From Herbaspirillum rhizosphaerae (GTDB lineage Bacteria > Pseudomonadota > Gammaproteobacteria > Burkholderiales > Burkholderiaceae_D): 64,000 bases of DNA. Shown here one piece after another: positions 17,636 through 28,390 of the stretch. Under the pieces are notes generated by a model. That model was not told the DNA's origin. It saw only the letters and a list, made by a program, of their open reading frames with translations, and searched no databases. The translations under genes and the position numbers were made by a program. The stretch spans positions 1-64,000 of the forward strand of contig NZ_LFLU01000022.1 in assembly GCF_001189965.1 (NCBI RefSeq), read 5' to 3'. How positions within the stretch are numbered: position 1 is the stretch's first letter; the number at the start of each line of letters is the position of its first letter.

Positions 17636-18688
17636 ATGGATTCTTCTATTGCCGCCATCCTGTTGCTCGATGGCCTGACCAACGGCATCGTCTACGGGCT
17701 CATTGCGATTGCCCTGGTGCTGGTGTTTGCGGTGACGCGCATCCTGTTCATTCCGCAGGGCGAATTCGTCGCCTTCGGCGCGCTGACGCTGGCGATGCTG
17801 CAACAAGGCATGGTGCCGGGGCCGGTCTGGCTGCTGCTGTTGCTGGCCGTGTGCGCCACCGGCATGCAGGTCGCAGCCTTGCTGCGCAGCGGACAAACTG
17901 CCGGTATTGCGCGCTGTATTTCACGCTGTATTGCCAAAAACCTGTTCGTACCCGTACTGATTGCAGCGCTGGTGGCGTGGGCCGCACCGCAGCAGTTTGC
18001 GCTGCCGGTGCAGGTGGCGCTGACGCTGCTGCTGATCACCGCGCTCGGTCCGCTGATGTATCAGGTGGTGTATGAATCGCTGGCCGACGCCAGCGTGCTG
18101 GTGCTGCTGATCGTCTCAGTCGGCATCCATCTGGCGATGACGGGATTGGGACTGGTGTTTTTCGGCGCCGAGGGTTTCCGCACGCCGGCGTTCTGGGACA
18201 GCCGCTGGTCCTTCGGCGCGGTGACGCTGAGTGCCCAGACTATCGTCGTCGTGCTTGCTGCGCTGGCGCTGCTGGTGGCGCTGTGGCTGTTCTCCGGGCG
18301 CACGCTGTATGGCAAGGCCTTGCGAGCGACTGCCGTCAATCGGCTCGGCGCGCGTCTCATGGGCATCTCGACCACGCTGGCCGGCAAGCTCAGCTTTGCC
18401 GTGGCCGCCTTCATCGGCGCGCTGTCGGGGGTGCTGATCGGACCGATGAGCACCATCTTCTACGACTCCGGATTTTTGATCGGCCTCAAGGGTTTCGTCG
18501 CCGCCACTATCGGCGGGCTGGCGAGTTTTCCACTGGCGGCTTGCGGCGCGGTGTTCGTCGGCTTGCTGGAATCCTTCAGCTCTTTCTGGGCCAGCGACTA
18601 CAAGGAAGTGATCGTCTTCATGTCCCTGCTGCCGGTGCTGTTGTGGCGTTCGTTCGTCGCGCCGGCGCATGACGAAGACGAGGAATAA
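17636..18688 (+). CDS. Branched-chain-type ABC permease (LivH-like)
   Basis: 350 aa inner-membrane permease. The N-terminus DGLTNGIVYGLIAIALVLVF and RILFIPQGEFVAFGAL are the LivH pattern; the C-terminal half has GKALRATAVNRLGARLMGI, the EAA-like loop that contacts the ATPase, and about eight to nine hydrophobic segments. It is longer than a standard LivH (about 290 aa) because of extra sequence around residues 60-130. It pairs with the fused permease-ATPase downstream. Confidence 0.88.
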   Translation: MDSSIAAILLLDGLTNGIVYGLIAIALVLVFAVTRILFIPQGEFVAFGALTLAMLQQGMVPGPVWLLLLLAVCATGMQVAALLRSGQTAGIARCISRCIAKNLFVPVLIAALVAWAAPQQFALPVQVALTLLLITALGPLMYQVVYESLADASVLVLLIVSVGIHLAMTGLGLVFFGAEGFRTPAFWDSRWSFGAVTLSAQTIVVVLAALALLVALWLFSGRTLYGKALRATAVNRLGARLMGISTTLAGKLSFAVAAFIGALSGVLIGPMSTIFYDSGFLIGLKGFVAATIGGLASFPLAACGAVFVGLLESFSSFWASDYKEVIVFMSLLPVLLWRSFVAPAHDEDEE

Positions 18689-18695
18689 GCCAGCG

Positions 18696-20503
18696 ATGAA
18701 CATCATGCAATCACAGAAAAAAATTCTCTCTCCGCGCTCCCTCATCTTGCTGCTGGCGGTGGTGCTGTTTCCGCTGTTGCCGACGCCGCAGTTCTGGATC
18801 ATCCAGGCCAACTACATCGGCCTCTATGCACTGGTCGCCATCGGCCTGGTGCTTTTGACCGGCATCGGCGGCATGACCTCGTTCGGCCAGGCGGCCTTCG
18901 TCGGCATCGGCGCCTACACCACCTCTTACCTGACCACCGCCTGCGCCATATCGCCCTGGCTGACGCTTCCGATCGGCCTGCTGATCACCGGCGTGTCGGC
19001 TTATGTGCTGGGCCGTATCACGCTGCGCATGTCGGGCCACTACCTGCCGCTGGCGACGATCGCCTGGGGCATCAGCCTGTACTTCCTGTTCGGCAAGGTG
19101 GAGTGGCTGGGCAAGTACGACGGCATCGCCGGCATCCCTGCCCTGCAACTGTTCGGCTTCGACCTGGCGCAAGAACGCCATCTGTACTTCCTGATCTGGG
19201 CCATCGTGCTGGGCGCGACCTGGCTGGCGCTGAACCTGCTCGACTCGCGCGCCGGCCGCGCCATCCGCGCACTCAAGGGCGGCCGCACCATGGCCGAAGC
19301 GATGGGCGTCGACACCGGCCGCTACAAGATCCTGATCTTCGTGCTGGCGGCCTTGCTGGCGTCGGTGTCGGGATGGCTGTTCGCGCACATGCAGCGCACC
19401 GTCAATCCGTCGCCGTTCAGCCTGGCGATGGGGATTGAATATCTGTTCATCGTGGTGGTCGGCGGCATCGCTCACATCTGGGGTGCGCTGCTCGGCGCGG
19501 GCGTGCTGAAGCTGCTGGCCGATCAGTTGCAGGTGCTGTTGCCGGCCCTGCTCGGCAGCGGCGGCAACTACGAAAGCATCGTCTTCGGCGTGATCCTGAT
19601 TCTGTTGCTGAAATATGCGCGCGGCGGCCTGTGGCCCTGGATCTGCTCGCTCGCAGCGCACCTCATGCCGCCGGCAAAGAAGACCGTACTGCAAGCGACT
19701 GCATCGGGCATCGCCCGACGCGACGTGCCGGCAAAGGGAAGCCCCCTGTTGCAGGTCGAACAGATCTCCAAGCGCTTCGGCGGACTAGTGGCGGTCAATG
19801 ATGTTTCCTTCGGTGTCAAGGCGGGCGAGATCGTCGGCCTGATCGGCCCCAACGGCGCCGGCAAGTCGACCACCTTCAACCTGGTGACCGGCTTGTTGCG
19901 CGCCTCCGGCGGCAGTGTGAGCTTCAACGCGGAAAATATCACCGGCCTGCATTCGCGCGCCATCGCCACGCGCGGTATTGCGCGCACCTTCCAGCACGTC
20001 AAGCTGTTGCCGAGCATGTCGGTGCTGGAGAACGTCGCTCTCGGCGCGCATCTGCGCAGCGAACAAGGCTTCGTGCGCAATACCCTCAACGCCATGCTGC
20101 ATCTGGAGCGCAAGGAAGAGCAGGAATTGCTCAACGAAGCAGCACGCGCCCTCACGCGCGTCGGCTTGCAGCATCTGATGCACGAGCAGGCCGGCAATCT
20201 GGCGCTGGGCCAGCAACGCATCCTGGAAATCGCCCGCGCGCTGTGCTGCGATCCATTGCTGCTGTTGCTCGACGAACCGGCCGCCGGTCTGCGTCATCTG
20301 GAAAAGCAGGCGCTCAGCAAAGTCTTGCAGGAATTGAGAGAAAGCGGCATGAGCATCCTGCTGGTGGAACACGACATGGAGTTCGTCATGCAACTGACCG
20401 ATCACATCGTGGTGATGGAATTCGGCGCCAAGATTGCAGAAGGCACGCCGGAGCAAATCCAGCAGCACCCTGCGGTGATCGAAGCGTATCTGGGCGGAAT
20501 CGA

Positions 20504-20507
<4 letters not shown>
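18696..20507 (+). CDS. Fused ABC permease-ATPase (LivM-LivG fusion)
   Basis: About 603 aa. The first 340 residues are a LivM-type permease ([19 protein letters not shown], then [19 protein letters not shown]), followed by a short Ala/Pro linker. A complete LivG-type ATPase follows: Walker [10 protein letters not shown], the LivG segment [21 protein letters not shown], signature [15 protein letters not shown], and Walker [14 protein letters not shown]. The reading frame is uninterrupted, so this is a true fusion. An in-frame ATG at 18669 overlaps the previous gene by 20 bases; I prefer 18696, just after that gene's stop, but the choice is uncertain. Confidence 0.88.
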
Positions 20508-21244
<737 letters not shown>

Positions 21245-21297
21245 CGCGCATTTCATCAAGCATCAATTCAAGCATCCATCCACGAGGAGACAAAGAA

Positions 21298-21864
21298 ATG
21301 AAAAAAATCATTCTGCTGCTGCAATCCATGCTGCTGACCGCCAGCATGATGGCAAACCCGGCTTACGCAGCCAGCGATGCCGACAGCAACACCATGAACC
21401 CACCCAAGCCCAATCTGACTTTCATGGCGCGCTTCTCGGTCGACCTCATCGCGCCGATCTGGGAACTGGGCAAGACCTCCGACCTCGGCAAGCGCCGCAT
21501 CATCCCGATCACCGGCGGCAACTTCAAAGGTCCGCTGATCAATGGCGAAATCCTCAACAACGGCGCCGACTGGCAGACCGTCACCGCGGACGGCCTGGCC
21601 ATCATCGATACGCGTTACCTGCTGAAGATGGATGACGGCGAACTGGTCTACCTGCAAACCCGCGGCGTACGTTACGGCCCGCCGGAAGTCATGGCCGAAG
21701 TCGCCAAGGGCAAGCCGGTCGATCCGAGCAAGTACTACTTCCGCCTGTACATGAACTTCGAAACCGCGTCCAAGAAGTACGATTGGCTCAACCGCGCCAT
21801 GGGCGTCGGCTATGCAATGCGCCTGGGCAATGCGGTGGTGTACGACGCTTATCTGCTGAACTGA
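21298..21864 (+). CDS. Exported DUF3237-family protein
   Basis: 188 aa, with a signal peptide (cleavage likely after AYA, residue 24) and a DUF3237 domain: PNLTFMARFSVDLIAPIWELG, then KRRIIPITGGNFKGPLINGEIL, GADWQTVTADGLAIIDTRY and YYFRLYMNFETAS. The biochemical role of DUF3237 is not established; the family is a small beta-barrel-like fold, and many members lack a signal peptide. Placement between the ABC importer and acyl-CoA dehydrogenase genes suggests a periplasmic role in handling the phenylpropanoid or an ester of it. GAGGAGACA precedes the ATG. Confidence 0.82.
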   Translation: MKKIILLLQSMLLTASMMANPAYAASDADSNTMNPPKPNLTFMARFSVDLIAPIWELGKTSDLGKRRIIPITGGNFKGPLINGEILNNGADWQTVTADGLAIIDTRYLLKMDDGELVYLQTRGVRYGPPEVMAEVAKGKPVDPSKYYFRLYMNFETASKKYDWLNRAMGVGYAMRLGNAVVYDAYLLN

Positions 21865-21877
21865 TCCCTCTGCTGTC

Positions 21878-23662
21878 ATGACTTATCAACCGCCGCTGCG
21901 CGACATGGCGTTCGTACTCGACGATGTGCTGGATGCGCCGGCGCGACTGTCGACATTGACTGCACATGCAGACATCGATGCCGGCCTGATGAAACAGGTG
22001 CTGGAAGAGGCCGGCCGCTTTGCCGCCGAAGTGGTCGCGCCGCTCAATGCCGGCGGCGACCGCGAAGGCTGCCGCTTTGCAGACGGCAAGGTGCAGACGC
22101 CCGCCGGCTTCGCCGCCGCATACCGGCAGTTCTGCGAAGCCGGCTGGCCGGCGCTGGCCTGCGCGACGAAGCACGGCGGCCAGGGTCTGCCGCATCTGCT
22201 CAACTGCGCACTGTTCGAAATGCTGAGCGCCGCCAACCACGGCTGGACCATGTATCCCGGCCTGCTGCACGGCGCGTATGCCTGCCTCAGCACGCATGCG
22301 AGCGATGCGCTCAAAACACAGTATCTAGGAAAAATCGTCAGCGGCGAATGGCTGGCGACCATGTGCCTGACCGAAGCACACGCCGGCAGCGACCTCGGCC
22401 TGCTGCGCACGCGCGCCGTCCTGCAAGACGACGGCAGCTATCGCTTGAGCGGCGACAAGATTTTCATCTCCGGCGGCGAGCAGGACATGACGGACAACAT
22501 CGTGCATCTGGTATTGGCGCGCCTGCCCGATGCACCCACCGGCAGCAAGGGTCTGTCGCTGTTTCTGGTACCGAAATTTCTGCCGGACGGCACACGCAAC
22601 GCAGTGCATTGCACCGGCATCGAACACAAGATGGGCATCCGCGGCAGCGCCACCTGCAGCATGCACTTCGAACAGGCGACCGGCTGGCTGGTCGGCGATG
22701 AAGGACGCGGACTGGCAGCAATGTTCGTGATGATGAATTCGGCGCGCCTGCATGTCGGCGCGCAAGGATTGGGGATTGCCGAGGCGGCGTATCAGCGAGC
22801 ACTGGCTTATGCGCGCGAGCGTACGCAATCGCGTGCGCCGGGGCGCACCGCGACGGCAAACGCCGCCGATCCCATCGTCATGCAGCCGGCGGTGCAAAAG
22901 CTGTTGATGGAGCAACGCTGCCGCATCGAAGGCGGCCGCATGCTGGCGTACTGGAGCGGCTTGCTGCTGGATCTGGCGGAACACGATCATGACGCTGGCC
23001 AGCGCCGCCTGCATCACGACCGGCTGGAGTTCATCACACCGGTGATCAAGGCCGTGCTGACCGACAATGGTTTTCAGAACGCCAGTCTGGCCTTGCAGGT
23101 TTTCGGCGGACATGGTTACGTGACCGAGACCGGAATCGATCAGTATCTGCGCGATGCGCGCATCACGATGATCTATGAAGGCAGCAACGAAATCCAGGCC
23201 ATCGATTTTCTGCTGCGCAAAGCGCTGGCCGACGGCGGACGCCGCATGACGGATTTCATCGCCATGATTGAACAGGATGTCGCACAGAACGGTGCAAGCG
23301 ACGATAGCCTGGCGACACAAAAACAACAATTGCTGCAACTGACACGCTATCTGGAACAGACCACACATGCGATCGCTGCAGCAAGCGCCGGGCAGCCGCA
23401 GCTTCCTTACTTCATCGCCGAAGAAATGCTGCGCCTGACCGGCCACGCCGCGATGGCGTGGCTGTGGCTGAAAGCGGCGCGCAGTGCGACGCGGCAACAT
23501 GCTGCAGACCCCTTGTTCTACGGCGGCAAGCGCGACAGCGCGTGCTATTATTTCGCCTTCCTGTTTCCGGAAGTGCAGCAGCTGTGCGGTGTCGTCGATA
23601 CCTGCCTGGCTGCAGGCGCACCGGCGATACCATCCGACCTGACCCACCACGATGCTGCCTAA
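21878..23662 (+). CDS. Acyl-CoA dehydrogenase (DmdC-like, long form)
   Basis: 594 aa flavoenzyme, of the roughly 590-600 aa acyl-CoA dehydrogenase group that includes 3-methylmercaptopropionyl-CoA dehydrogenase. It has LTEAHAGSDLGLLRTRA (flavin/substrate loop), KIFISGGEQDMTDNIVHLVLAR, and the catalytic Glu at about residue 434 in MIYEGSNEIQAIDFLL. In this operon it probably introduces the side-chain double bond into an arylpropanoyl-CoA, letting saturated phenylpropanoids such as dihydroferulate enter the same route. No clear Shine-Dalgarno precedes the ATG; it starts 13 bases after the DUF3237 gene. Confidence 0.86.
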   Translation: MTYQPPLRDMAFVLDDVLDAPARLSTLTAHADIDAGLMKQVLEEAGRFAAEVVAPLNAGGDREGCRFADGKVQTPAGFAAAYRQFCEAGWPALACATKHGGQGLPHLLNCALFEMLSAANHGWTMYPGLLHGAYACLSTHASDALKTQYLGKIVSGEWLATMCLTEAHAGSDLGLLRTRAVLQDDGSYRLSGDKIFISGGEQDMTDNIVHLVLARLPDAPTGSKGLSLFLVPKFLPDGTRNAVHCTGIEHKMGIRGSATCSMHFEQATGWLVGDEGRGLAAMFVMMNSARLHVGAQGLGIAEAAYQRALAYARERTQSRAPGRTATANAADPIVMQPAVQKLLMEQRCRIEGGRMLAYWSGLLLDLAEHDHDAGQRRLHHDRLEFITPVIKAVLTDNGFQNASLALQVFGGHGYVTETGIDQYLRDARITMIYEGSNEIQAIDFLLRKALADGGRRMTDFIAMIEQDVAQNGASDDSLATQKQQLLQLTRYLEQTTHAIAAASAGQPQLPYFIAEEMLRLTGHAAMAWLWLKAARSATRQHAADPLFYGGKRDSACYYFAFLFPEVQQLCGVVDTCLAAGAPAIPSDLTHHDAA

Positions 23663-24152
23663 AAAGCCGGCCGAATTTGAACTGGAAGATGCCGGCGCCG
23701 ATGCCGCAGACGCTGCGCCGCCGCTCGACCAGAGCCTGCTGCTGAGCCTGGTCGGCTACAACTGCCGGCGCGCCTACATCACGATCATGCCGCTGTTCGA
23801 AAAGCGCATGGCGAAGTTCGAGCTGCGTCCGGTCGACTTCACGGTGCTGAGCCTGCTCAAGGCCAATCCCAACATCAACCAGAAGCGCCTGTCGAAAGCC
23901 ATCAACGTGTCGCCGCCAAATCTGGCGACCCTGCTCGATCGCCTGGAACAGCGCGACCTGGTGATGCGCCAGCGCAATCCTCAGGATCGCCGCTCGCAGA
24001 CGCTGGTGCTGACGACTGCCGGCATGCGCATGTGCGTCAAGGCGGAAAAGACCGCCGCCGAACTGGAAGAAAAAGCCACCGAAGCGCTCAATGACGCCGA
24101 GCGTGCGCAATTGATCAAGCTGCTGCAAAAAATCTTCATCGCCAGCCTCTGA
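23652..24152 (+). CDS. MarR-family transcriptional regulator
   Basis: 166 aa with a winged helix: NINQKRLSKAINVSPPNLATLLDRLEQRDLV as the recognition region and RNPQDRRSQTLVLTTAG as the wing with the conserved DxRS core. Its ATG overlaps the end of the acyl-CoA dehydrogenase gene by 11 bases. MarR proteins of the CouR/FerR/HcaR kind sense cinnamoyl-CoA thioesters and repress such operons. Control of the promoter at 10935-10986 is the obvious hypothesis. Confidence 0.88.
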   Translation: MLPKKPAEFELEDAGADAADAAPPLDQSLLLSLVGYNCRRAYITIMPLFEKRMAKFELRPVDFTVLSLLKANPNINQKRLSKAINVSPPNLATLLDRLEQRDLVMRQRNPQDRRSQTLVLTTAGMRMCVKAEKTAAELEEKATEALNDAERAQLIKLLQKIFIASL

Positions 24153-24229
24153 ATGAGGCAGGAGCATGCAAGTCGACGTGATCGTCGTAGTGCTGCTCCG
24201 TCAGGCTCCATGCCATCCCTCATCGTTCA

Positions 24230-24312
24230 CCGTCGTCCCAGCGCACGCTGGGACCCAGTGTCGTGACAGTCGCCGATACGACGCTGGGTCCTGACTTTCG
24301 TCAGGACGACGG
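24230..24312. repeat. Extragenic palindromic repeat
   Basis: An 83-bp imperfect palindrome: outer arms CCGTCGTCC and GGACGACGG, inner arms around GACCCAGTGTCGT and ACGACGCTGGGTC, with side hairpins in both arms. It lies after the MarR gene, between convergent genes. It resembles the REP/BIME-type elements often scattered between genes in proteobacteria and may also stop transcription. Confidence 0.7.
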
Positions 24313-24391
24313 CGATATAAGTTCTGGCAAGGAAAAGATTTAGCAAGCCTAACTGCACGACGTAAGGGCGTCGGCTTTTTACTGCTGGAAA

Positions 24392-24811
24392 TTAACGCAG
24401 GAAAATCAGTTCAGCATAGCTTGGGTTGGCATGCGCCTGTTGATACTGCTTCAGCTCTTCCACCACTTGTGCGCGTGTCTTGGTCGACACCGGTGCGGAT
24501 GCAATCGCCTTGTCCGGATAGGTCGCATCGTTGATCGGCAGTTCGCCGTTGGCGCGCGCTTGCTTCAGTTCGTCGATCACTTCGGCGCGGGTCTTGGTCG
24601 AGATCGATGCGGCGGCGATGGACTTGTCCGGATAAGACACGTCGTTGATCGGCAGCTCGCCATTGGCGCGTGCCTGGGCCAGCTCGGCGACGACTTCGGC
24701 ACGGGTCTTGGTCGATACGAATTTGCTGTCTTCAGGATAAGGTGCTTCTGCCAGGGCGGCGCCGGCAAGGCTCAACATAAGGACGGCTGCGGAAATTTTC
24801 TTGATGTTCAT
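24392..24811 (-). CDS. DUF4148 repeat protein, secreted
   Basis: 139 aa with a signal peptide (KKISAAVLMLSLAGAALAEA). The mature part is three tandem 38-residue units that each begin (V/I)STKTRA(E/Q)V, continue ELxQARANGELPIND and end SYPDK or TYPDK; the third unit is truncated. This is DUF4148 of Burkholderiales, function unknown. Start at 24811 is preceded by TTGGAG; upstream in-frame ATGs would bury the signal peptide. Monocistronic. Confidence 0.85.
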   Translation of the reverse strand: MNIKKISAAVLMLSLAGAALAEAPYPEDSKFVSTKTRAEVVAELAQARANGELPINDVSYPDKSIAAASISTKTRAEVIDELKQARANGELPINDATYPDKAIASAPVSTKTRAQVVEELKQYQQAHANPSYAELIFLR

Positions 24812-25111
24812 GATTGACTCCAACGGGTGTTGCTGCAGCCGGACATTCACACGAAGGTCCTGTTTCATAACTGCGTTCACCATGGAGATCATCTTATTTG
24901 TTGCAACAACAAAGAAAAACCGGGATGCGAGCAATGCTCTATTTCGATTCCCGAAATAATGGCGTTCCGCGGGGAAGACGAACGACTGAAACGCGTGAGC
25001 TGGTCTGACGCTGAAAGCCTTATTCAGAAAGGGTTCTGGACATGCTGACGCGACCGTGGCAATGCGATTATTGCTCGCTGGCAGCCTGCGAGGCTGAAGG
25101 GAAAATGAAAG
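24812..25111. other. Intergenic region upstream of the DUF4148 gene
   Basis: No gene is supported in these 300 bases. A perfect 12-bp palindrome TTGTTGCAACAA (24898-24909) lies about 90 bases before the DUF4148 start and is the only regulatory-looking element. Confidence 0.45.
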
Positions 25112-26092
25112 CTAACCGGCCTTCTTCATTGCAGATGGAACAACAATCCCGTGACGTACGGCGGTCATTTCGGCGATGACGGAGACGGCGATCTCGGCCG
25201 GCGTCTTGCTGCCGATAGGCAAGCCGACCGGGCCGTGCAGGCGGACGATCTGCTCGGGCGCAAGATCGAACAGCGCCAGCCGTTCGCGGCGCCGCGCGTT
25301 GTTGTCGAGCGAACCGATGGCGCCGACATAGAAGGCCGGCGAACGCAGCGCTTCCATCAGGGCCAGATCGTCGAGCTTGGGATCGTGCGTGAGCGCCACC
25401 ACGGCGGTGCAGGCATCGGGACGCATCTCGATGACCAGATCGTCAGGCATCGCATGGATCACCGGCACGCCGGGGACCTGCCACACGCTGCGGAATTCTT
25501 CACGCGGATCGCAGACGCTCACCTGGTAGTCCATCCCCATCGCGATCTGCGCCAGGAAGGCCGACAGCTGTCCCGCACCGATCAGCAGCAAGCGCCAGCG
25601 CGGACCGTGATGCGTGACGACGTTGTTGCCGGCGATGCTGACCAGTTCCTGCGGCAAGGCCGGCGCACCGGCGCGCAACTCCACATCGCCGCTGTCGATG
25701 CGCAGGCGGCGTTCGATCAGTTGCTGATGCTCCAGCGCGTGCAACAACTCGCCGATGCGACTGCGTGAAGACAAGGGTTCGCGCACCAGCTCGATGGTGC
25801 CGCCGCAGGGCAGGCCGAAGCGATGCGCTTCGTCGGCGCTTAGGCCGTAGCGCAGAATATCCGGCACGCGGCGCTGCATGCCTTCGCGGCGGATGCAGGC
25901 GATCAGGTCGTCTTCAATGCAGCCGCCCGAAACGGAGCCGACCACGCGGCCGTCTTCGCACAGCGCCAGCATTGAGCCCGGCGGACGCGGACTGGAACCC
26001 CAGGTCTTCGCCACGGTGACCAGCTCGCAGCGCAGGCCTTGTAGCAGCCAGCCGCGCGCGGCTTTCAATACTTCCAGATCCATGCTGTCCAT
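25112..26092 (-). CDS. xdhC: XdhC-family molybdenum-cofactor maturation protein
   Basis: 326 aa. The N-terminal XdhC/CoxI domain has VTVAKTWGSSPRPPGSMLAL and GSVSGGCIEDDLI; the C-terminal Rossmann domain has RLLLIGAGQLSAFLAQIA, HDPKLDDLALMEAL and FYVGAIGS. XdhC proteins bind the molybdenum cofactor, promote its sulfuration and hand it to xanthine-dehydrogenase-type enzymes. The adjacent iorB/iorA genes are the expected client. Start at 26092 is chosen with GGAAGAG upstream; an ATG three codons later is also possible. Confidence 0.88.
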   Translation of the reverse strand: MDSMDLEVLKAARGWLLQGLRCELVTVAKTWGSSPRPPGSMLALCEDGRVVGSVSGGCIEDDLIACIRREGMQRRVPDILRYGLSADEAHRFGLPCGGTIELVREPLSSRSRIGELLHALEHQQLIERRLRIDSGDVELRAGAPALPQELVSIAGNNVVTHHGPRWRLLLIGAGQLSAFLAQIAMGMDYQVSVCDPREEFRSVWQVPGVPVIHAMPDDLVIEMRPDACTAVVALTHDPKLDDLALMEALRSPAFYVGAIGSLDNNARRRERLALFDLAPEQIVRLHGPVGLPIGSKTPAEIAVSVIAEMTAVRHGIVVPSAMKKAG

Positions 26093-26188
26093 GGGATGTC
26101 GCTCTTCCACCTTGATCCGATCAACAACAACCGGGCCGCCGTCGGGAAATCCGGCGGCCCGGCCTGCCTGCTGCAAGCGACTGATGCG

Positions 26189-28390
26189 TTATGCCTGATC
26201 CAGCTTCAACGGCATGGAACGCAGGCGACGCTTGCTTGCCTTGAAGATCGCGCTGGCCACTGCGGGGGCGACAGGGGCCAGCGCGACTTCGCCGCAACCT
26301 TGCGGAGGACGGTCGCTGTTGACGATGACGACCTCGATATGCGGCATCTCCGCCAGACTCAGCAACGGGTAATCGTGGAAGTTGCTCTGCACGGCGGCGC
26401 CTTCGGCGAACGTGATTTCGCTCTTGAAGGTGTTGGTCAGCGCAAAGCCGATGCCGCCTTCGATGTTGGCTTTGATCAGCCCCGGATTGATGGCGGTGCC
26501 GGCGTCGACGCCGCACACCACGCGCTTTACCTTGATGCCGCCCTTGCCGGATTCGATCTCGACCGCCATCGCGACATAGGTCTCGAAGGCGCCGCCGCGC
26601 CCGGTGTACAGGTTGAAGGCGAAGCCGCGATGGCGGTTCTTTGGCAGCGGTTTGTCCCAACCGGCGGCCGCCACGGTCTTATCCAGCACCGCCAGCGCCA
26701 GCTTGTCGTGCGCCAGCAGTTTGCGGCGATAGCGATAGGCGTCGATGCCGGCCTGGTCGGCCAGCTCGTTGATGAAGCTCTCCAGGAAGAACACGCTGGA
26801 GGTGCTGCCGACGCTGCGCATGAAACTCACCGGAATCGGCTGCTTGATGTCGATGGCGTCGACGGTCAGGTTGGGTACACCGTAGGCGAGATCGTAGATC
26901 GCCTCGACCATGGTCTCGTCCCAGCCTCCGTTAGCCGCCATCTTGTCCTGCTTGATCATGCCGTACAGCGACTGCCCGACCACGCGCGCGTGCAAGGCCG
27001 TCGGATAGCCGTCCTTGCCCAGCACCGCGCGCATGCGCGCCGACACGCCGGGGCGATAGAAGCCATGCTGGATGTCGCCTTCGCGTGAGCGGATTACCTT
27101 GACCGGACGCCCCACCGCCTTGGATGCCTGCGCGGCATGCAACACGAAATCGGGAACGTATTTACGGCCGAAACTGCCACCCAGGAAATTGGTGTGGACG
27201 ATGACTTTTTCCGGCGCCATCTTGTAGGCGCGGCCCAATGTTTCGCGCACCATGTCTTGCCCCTGGATCGGGCCCCAGACTTCAATGTCGTTGTCGCGCA
27301 CGTGCACCGTCGCCACCACCGGCTCCATCGACGCATGCACGATGTAAGGCGTGTGGTAGCGCGCCTCGATCATCTTGCCGGGATTGGCGTCGAAGATCGC
27401 CTTGGTGTTGCCGATGCGCGAGGCGACGATGGCCTTGTCGTCATCCATGGCGGCCAGGCGCTGCTCGTGGATTTTCTTGCTGTCGACGTGCACGCCCGGC
27501 CCGGGATCGACTTCCAGCTCGAGCGCATCGGCCGCCTGCTTGGCGATCCAGTAGCTGTCGGCGACGACGATGACGGTGTTGGGCACCGGCTTGGGCCAGG
27601 TGGTGCCGATGACGACAGCATGCACGCCGGGACGCGCCAGGATCTGGGCTTCGTTGCGCACGCTGAGGATCTTGCCGGTGTAGGCCGGCGCCATGCGCGC
27701 GGCGCCGACCAGCATGTCGGGCACCTTGACGTCGATGCCGAAGACGGCGCTGCCGTTGACTTTCATCGGCGTGTCGAGACGCTTCATGTTGCGGCCGATG
27801 AAGGTGCGCTGGCTGCTGCTCTTGAGATGCGGCCCCGGATCGAGACGCAGGCGTGCAGCGTCGGCCGCCACTTCGCCATACGAGACCGAGCGTCCGGTGG
27901 CGGAATGGATCACACGGCCTTCGCTGGTATGACATTGCGTGGCGCGCACACCCAGCCGCGCCGCGCCGGCTTGCGTGAGCACATCGCGCGCCTGCGCCCC
28001 GGCGATACGCAAACGCTGGAACAGCATGGTCATGGACATCGACGCGCCGACGAATTGCTGCGGCGGCTCATAGGCGGCCGACATGCGATAAGCGTCGCGG
28101 CCGGTGACGAACTCGACGCTGACATCGCTCCATTTTGCATCCAGCTCGTCGGCCAGCACTTGCGGCAAGCCGATGTAGACGCCCTGGCCGACTTCGCATT
28201 GCGACAGGCCGATGATGGTCTTGCCATGGGCATCAATGCGCACCCAGTCGGTGATTTCCACCAGGCCGGTCGTCGGCATGTCTGCCGCATACGCCAACGG
28301 CACGATCAGGCCGACCGCCGCTGCGCCGGTGGCCTTGAGAAAACCGCGGCGCGACAGGTTCGGACCTGTCTCAGGAATTGGCTGCTGCAT
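26189..28390 (-). CDS. iorB: Molybdopterin-binding subunit of a xanthine-dehydrogenase-family hydroxylase (IorB-like)
   Basis: 733 aa large subunit of the isoquinoline-1-oxidoreductase/aldehyde-oxidase type. It carries a twin-arginine signal ([16 protein letters not shown], residues 11-26), so the holoenzyme is periplasmic. Later features are [16 protein letters not shown] near the N-terminus, [27 protein letters not shown] and the probable catalytic Glu701 in [12 protein letters not shown]. It overlaps iorA by 20 bases in the same direction. Substrate cannot be read: IorAB relatives hydroxylate N-heteroaromatics or oxidise aldehydes. Confidence 0.9.
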   Translation of the reverse strand: MQQPIPETGPNLSRRGFLKATGAAAVGLIVPLAYAADMPTTGLVEITDWVRIDAHGKTIIGLSQCEVGQGVYIGLPQVLADELDAKWSDVSVEFVTGRDAYRMSAAYEPPQQFVGASMSMTMLFQRLRIAGAQARDVLTQAGAARLGVRATQCHTSEGRVIHSATGRSVSYGEVAADAARLRLDPGPHLKSSSQRTFIGRNMKRLDTPMKVNGSAVFGIDVKVPDMLVGAARMAPAYTGKILSVRNEAQILARPGVHAVVIGTTWPKPVPNTVIVVADSYWIAKQAADALELEVDPGPGVHVDSKKIHEQRLAAMDDDKAIVASRIGNTKAIFDANPGKMIEARYHTPYIVHASMEPVVATVHVRDNDIEVWGPIQGQDMVRETLGRAYKMAPEKVIVHTNFLGGSFGRKYVPDFVLHAAQASKAVGRPVKVIRSREGDIQHGFYRPGVSARMRAVLGKDGYPTALHARVVGQSLYGMIKQDKMAANGGWDETMVEAIYDLAYGVPNLTVDAIDIKQPIPVSFMRSVGSTSSVFFLESFINELADQAGIDAYRYRRKLLAHDKLALAVLDKTVAAAGWDKPLPKNRHRGFAFNLYTGRGGAFETYVAMAVEIESGKGGIKVKRVVCGVDAGTAINPGLIKANIEGGIGFALTNTFKSEITFAEGAAVQSNFHDYPLLSLAEMPHIEVVIVNSDRPPQGCGEVALAPVAPAVASAIFKASKRRLRSMPLKLDQA

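Noticed and set aside
24817-25048. Possible small gene upstream of the DUF4148 gene
   Set aside because: No ribosome site, mixed composition and no conserved features.
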